From Paenibacillus_AB sp036577625 (GTDB lineage Bacteria > Bacillota > Bacilli > Paenibacillales > NBRC-103111), in assembly GCF_036577625.1 (NCBI RefSeq), contig NZ_JARBDC010000008.1:1-64000 (forward strand): a DNA stretch of 64,000 nucleotides, given 5' to 3'. The translations under genes were made by a program, and so were the position numbers. How positions within the stretch are numbered: position 1 is the first letter of the stretch; each line of letters starts with the position of its first letter. This document shows positions 62,334-64,000 of the stretch, piece by piece. The notes under the pieces were generated by a model. That model saw only the letters and a list, made by a program, of their open reading frames with translations, had not been told where the DNA came from and ran no database searches.

Positions 62334-63161
62334 ATGATCCGACTGACCGACTTTTTCGACGTGGTGCGCACGATGCTGGCGGCCTTGCTGATCGCCGCCG
62401 GGTTCAACCTGTTTCTCGTCCCGCACCAGCTGCTGAGCGGCGGCCTTTCCGGCATCTCGATGATGATCGGCTATTTTACGGGCTGGAACATCGGCCTGCT
62501 TTATTTTTTGATCAATTTGCCCGTGCTCGTCTGGGGATGGGTCGCGGTCGGCCGGCGCTTCGTCGTCCTCAGCATCGTCTCCGTCCTGGCGACGACCTGG
62601 ATCATGCAGGTTATTCCCGAAAGCTCGGTCAATACCGATCCGATCATCGGCGCCGTATTCGGCGGCGTCCTCATCGGCTTCGGCACCGGATATTCGCTGC
62701 GAACCGGAGGCTCGTCGGGCGGGTTCGACATTATCGGCTCCATTTTGACGAATCGGTACGATTTTCCGCTCGGCATGCTGCTGTTCGCGCTGAACGGCGC
62801 CGTCGTCATGGCGCTCGGGCTCGTGCTCGGCTGGGACGCCGCGCTGCGGTCCATGCTGTCGATTTTCATAGCCGGCAAAGTCGTCGACATGGTCCATATT
62901 CGCCACATCAAAGTGACCGCCTTTATCGTCACGAAGCGAAGAGAGGAAATGACGCGGCGGCTGCTCGTCCTTCCGCGCGGCATTACGCTGATCAAAACCG
63001 AAGGCGCGTACAGCCATACGCCGCACGATATGCTGATGACGGTGACGACCCGGTACGAGCTCGCCGAGCTGCGCAAAATCGTCAAGGAAACCGACCCGAG
63101 CGCTTTCGTCAATATCGTCGAGACGGCCGAAGTGATCGGACAATTTCGCAAGCTGCGATAG
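62334..63161 (+). CDS. YitT family membrane protein (DUF161/DUF2179)
   Basis: A 275-residue protein with five to six membrane helices (about 5-180). The family motif GFGTGYSLRTGGSSGGFDII is near residues 115-134, and a cytoplasmic DUF2179 domain (about 200-270; KVTAFIVTKRREEMTRRLLVLPRGITLI) follows. Function unknown; some paralogues in spore-formers are sporulation-induced. GGAGG lies seven bases before ATG 62334. Confidence 0.9.
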   Translation: MIRLTDFFDVVRTMLAALLIAAGFNLFLVPHQLLSGGLSGISMMIGYFTGWNIGLLYFLINLPVLVWGWVAVGRRFVVLSIVSVLATTWIMQVIPESSVNTDPIIGAVFGGVLIGFGTGYSLRTGGSSGGFDIIGSILTNRYDFPLGMLLFALNGAVVMALGLVLGWDAALRSMLSIFIAGKVVDMVHIRHIKVTAFIVTKRREEMTRRLLVLPRGITLIKTEGAYSHTPHDMLMTVTTRYELAELRKIVKETDPSAFVNIVETAEVIGQFRKLR

Positions 63162-63218
63162 GTTTCCATATTTAGGCAACCGAAATCGGCCGCAATCGAT
63201 ACAAACGGTTTGAAGATG

Positions 63219-63227
63219 TGGTATAAT
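63219..63227 (+). promoter_or_regulatory. Extended -10 promoter element
   Basis: TGGTATAAT (TGnTATAAT), with no clear -35, about 115 bases before the 62-residue protein gene. Confidence 0.5.
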
Positions 63228-63341
63228 GGTGTTGTAATTTCATAGGTTCTGGTTACAAGCTTGACGGCTTCATGGATCTTTTCGTTTTTTTGACCGATCG
63301 TCGCAAGACCGATTCGAAAAAAACGCGGAAAGGTGATGCTT

Positions 63342-63530
63342 ATGGAAACGGTCAAATTATCCAGGATTGTCATGAAATTAACGCCCGACACGTATCCTTG
63401 TCTGAAAGCTTCCGAGCTCGACATCGACATCGTGCTGAAGTACGGCCTCGAATCGCTGGAGGCGGAAGACGCTTTAGATATTGTGAAGCACAGCATTTCC
63501 GAAAACCAAAAGGACGCCCTTCTTCACTGA
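63342..63530 (+). CDS. Small soluble protein of unknown function
   Basis: A 62-residue protein (METVKLSRIVMKLTPDTYPC...). It has no membrane segment and is mostly helical, with acidic DIDIVLKYGLESLEAEDALDIV. I do not recognise the family. AAAGGTG lies six bases before ATG 63342. It has its own promoter and terminator, so it is probably real. Confidence 0.65.
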   Translation: METVKLSRIVMKLTPDTYPCLKASELDIDIVLKYGLESLEAEDALDIVKHSISENQKDALLH

Positions 63531-63543
63531 AGCGGCGTCTTTT
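63513..63543 (+). terminator. Terminator overlapping the 3' end of the small gene
   Basis: GACGCC-CTTC paired with GAAG-C-GGCGTC, then TTTT. The left arm lies inside the last codons. Confidence 0.7.
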
Positions 63544-63743
63544 CGCGCTCGGCGAGCCGAATCGGCTTAGTACCGTCCGAAAGGCGGCGCCGTCGGCGGG
63601 TCGAAATCGGACGCTTTCGGTCCGCGTCCCGCTTTGCCCGACTTTAGACCAGTAGCAATACCGTCCGCAGTCTGTTTTCATAGGCGGCGGAAACGGGTAC
63701 GCTGTACCTAACAATATGGTGCAGCGGAAAGAAGGGGTTTCGA

Positions 63744-64000
63744 ATGAAGGACGACTTTTTCGACGCGCGCGGCGTACACGGCCCGAACCCGGCACCGGGA
63801 CAGGCGCCGGCCGCCTACCACGGGCCGACGGCGTTTCCGGGCGAAAGACCGCCGCTGAAAAGCAAATTTTTGGCGACGCTGTTCTCGATGTTCGTTCCCG
63901 GAACGGGGCAAATGTATTTGGGCGCGGTCGCCCGCGGCATGTCGATCATGCTGCTGCTCGTCCTCGATATCGTGGCGATCGTCTTTTTCACGAGCGGTCC
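63744..64000 (+). CDS. Membrane protein, N-terminal part (partial, TM2-like)
   Basis: The frame starts at ATG 63744, seven bases after AAGGGG, and runs off the window end, showing 85 residues. A Pro/Ala-rich hydrophilic head (about 1-35) is followed by KSKFLATLFSMFVPGTGQMYLG, then a hydrophobic helix (RGMSIMLLLVLDIVAIVFF). The PG-GQ-YLG pattern resembles TM2-type or related small membrane domains. Function unknown. Confidence 0.65.
   Translation, partial: MKDDFFDARGVHGPNPAPGQAPAAYHGPTAFPGERPPLKSKFLATLFSMFVPGTGQMYLGAVARGMSIMLLLVLDIVAIVFFTSG

Overview
The window looks like chromosome of an endospore-forming, high-GC member of the Paenibacillaceae (Cohnella/Paenibacillus type). The evidence is Firmicute-style content: a SleB cortex-lytic enzyme, two YjcZ-like small sporulation proteins, a gbsR-opuA betaine locus, CshA, a RelQ alarmone synthetase, YugP, YitT, YozQ, DUF4178/DUF4247 proteins and an S-layer-homology (SLH) protein. 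Strong GGAGG ribosome sites and frequent TTG/GTG starts fit as well. No phage, insertion sequence, CRISPR array, rRNA or tRNA was seen.

Layout. 1-4.5 kb: end of an RsmF-type rRNA methyltransferase, a sugar oxidoreductase/TIM-barrel pair, an acidic unknown protein and twin YjcZ-like genes. 4.7-10.9 kb: a large SLH surface-protein gene broken by one in-frame TAG, with a divergent STAND-type regulator. 11-16.5 kb: rsuA and a second rsmF (translationally coupled), a CPHC thioredoxin-like protein, a DUF309 protein, relQ and pyrD. 16.5-17.2 kb: a repeat-rich gene-free stretch. 17.2-27.5 kb: an L,D-transpeptidase, then a four-gene operon of CHASE2 adenylate cyclase, FecR/Ig/cohesin-like protein, dockerin-like protein and NHL/copper-amine-oxidase-N protein. 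27.8-34.5 kb: ferredoxin, mobB-dinB, cimA, ResA-like, an MFS transporter and a JAMM peptidase. 34.5-42.8 kb: an amt-DUF294-exonuclease operon, merR-yugP, a LysR regulator, rhomboid, YozQ-like, a Thr/Gly-rich secreted protein and tpx. 43-51.8 kb: a DeoR-controlled ketose-bisphosphate aldolase/1-phosphofructokinase operon, gbsR with divergent opuA, glpX and sleB. 51.9-56.5 kb: a four-gene sugar operon (TIM-barrel isomerase, Gfo/Idh dehydrogenase, LmbE deacetylase, NagB-like protein) with a divergent AraC activator. 56.6-64 kb: an fsa-type aldolase, a 6S RNA, YesL, cshA, DUF4178, DUF4247, YitT and a partial membrane protein.

How the genes may work together. Several clusters concern hexose phosphates (aldolase/FruK/DeoR, GlpX, fructose-6-phosphate aldolase, two oxidoreductase/isomerase modules), as expected of a carbohydrate generalist. 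The most unusual locus is the CHASE2-cyclase operon. It encodes a predicted extracytoplasmic sensor that makes cAMP, and secreted partners whose C-termini look like a matching cohesin and dockerin, which would suggest a non-cellulosomal surface complex tied to second-messenger signalling.
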